In this document: positions 47,160-47,488 of the stretch, piece after piece
How positions within the stretch are numbered: the first letter of the stretch is position 1
Layout of the letters: each line of letters starts with the position of its first letter
Assembly (NCBI GenBank): GCA_001772005.1
Contig: MERI01000270.1
Span: 1-47,488 of the forward strand
Direction: 5' to 3'
From: Betaproteobacteria bacterium RIFCSPLOWO2_12_FULL_62_58
GTDB taxonomy: Bacteria; Pseudomonadota; Gammaproteobacteria; Burkholderiales; SG8-41
Length of the DNA stretch: 47,488 nt
The notes under the pieces: generated by a model
What the model was told of the DNA's origin: nothing
What the model saw: only the letters and a program-made list of their open reading frames with translations
Databases searched by the model: none
Made by a program: the position numbers and the translations under genes

Positions 47160-47239
47160 TAACTAACCGCCTGCGTCACTCGGTCACAAGCCAATCTGCT
47201 ATTCTCCGCGGAACGCGGATTAGCAACGGGAGAATTCGA

Positions 47240-47488
47240 ATGAACGCACCGAGCAGGCCTGCGAAGACCGTCAGAGACGGCGCGGCCGTCATCGTCGATT
47301 ACCTGATCCGGGAGAAGGTTCCGTACGCCTTCGGCCTGTGCGGTCACGGCAACATCGGGTTCATCGACGCGCTGCACGCGCGTGCCGGCGAGATCAAGAC
47401 GATTTCCGTGCATCACGAGACCGTGGCCGGCTTCATGGCCGATGTCTATTACCGTGTGTCGGGCCAGCCGACGGCGACGTTCACTTCT
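47240..47488 (+). CDS. Thiamine diphosphate-binding enzyme, N-terminus (partial)
   Basis: 83 codons are visible and the frame is open at the right edge. GAAVIVDYLIREKVPYAFGLCGHGN, then VHHETVAGFMADVYYR, is the Pyr domain of acetolactate-synthase-like enzymes, with the catalytic Glu of HHE contacting the cofactor. The product could be a synthase or decarboxylase of keto acids. CGGGAG precedes the ATG. Confidence 0.85.
   Translation, partial: MNAPSRPAKTVRDGAAVIVDYLIREKVPYAFGLCGHGNIGFIDALHARAGEIKTISVHHETVAGFMADVYYRVSGQPTATFTS

Noticed and set aside
1-47488. tRNA or rRNA genes
   Set aside because: None was recognised on either strand by eye; a covariance-model search would be needed to exclude them.

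Overview
The window is GC-rich chromosomal DNA. Its gene content points to a betaproteobacterium of the Burkholderiales type. Eight complete genes encode periplasmic Bug/TctC substrate-binding proteins of the tripartite tricarboxylate transporter (TTT) class, with one complete TctCBA transporter among them. They are mixed with genes for catabolism of small organic acids. This assignment is an inference from gene content; no rRNA or tRNA gene was seen that could place the organism.

Layout. 1-12 kb: a partial exported protein, two tandem bicupins, an acyl-CoA dehydrogenase, Bug genes, the tctCBA operon, a GlcG/HbpS-like protein, a D-threonine-aldolase-like enzyme and a beta-hydroxyacid dehydrogenase. 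12-16 kb: a Bug gene, a GHKL ATPase of unknown role and a MOSC protein. 16-25.6 kb: a defence island. It holds an AbiL-type pair (AAA ATPase plus RloB), then a tightly packed five-gene unit: HigB-like toxin, HTH plus ImmA/IrrE metallopeptidase, a probable Beta-family protein, and type III Mod and Res. Both edges of the island carry truncated gene ends. 25.6-43.7 kb: a second catabolic region with LysR, amidohydrolases, a carboxymuconolactone-decarboxylase-like protein, a class III aminotransferase, a dihydrodipicolinate-synthase-family lyase, a VapBC pair, an LVIVD-repeat protein, a deacetylase-like protein, MmgE/PrpD and more Bug proteins. 43.8-47.2 kb: a smaller accessory patch with a PIN toxin pair, a PD-(D/E)xK-like protein with a coiled-coil partner, and HigBA. 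A thiamine-diphosphate enzyme runs off the right edge.

Two themes stand out. First, the window is full of gene-end scars that match intact genes elsewhere in the same window: an MmgE/PrpD tail before one Bug gene, an acyl-CoA dehydrogenase head, a Bug tail, two damaged amidohydrolases, a lyase tail, and Mod and DUF2130 stubs. Catabolic cassettes here appear to have been duplicated and then eroded. Second, many intergenic spacers consist of short degenerate tandem units (period 7, 8 or 13 bp). Several are followed by the same units inverted, giving long imperfect hairpins between genes.

The best candidate for an under-described system is the 18.4-25.2 kb operon, in which a toxin-antitoxin/protease module and a Beta-family protein are built into a type III restriction-modification operon. 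The PD-(D/E)xK plus coiled-coil pair at 44.8-46.4 kb is second. Functions are read from sequence motifs only; no database search was run.
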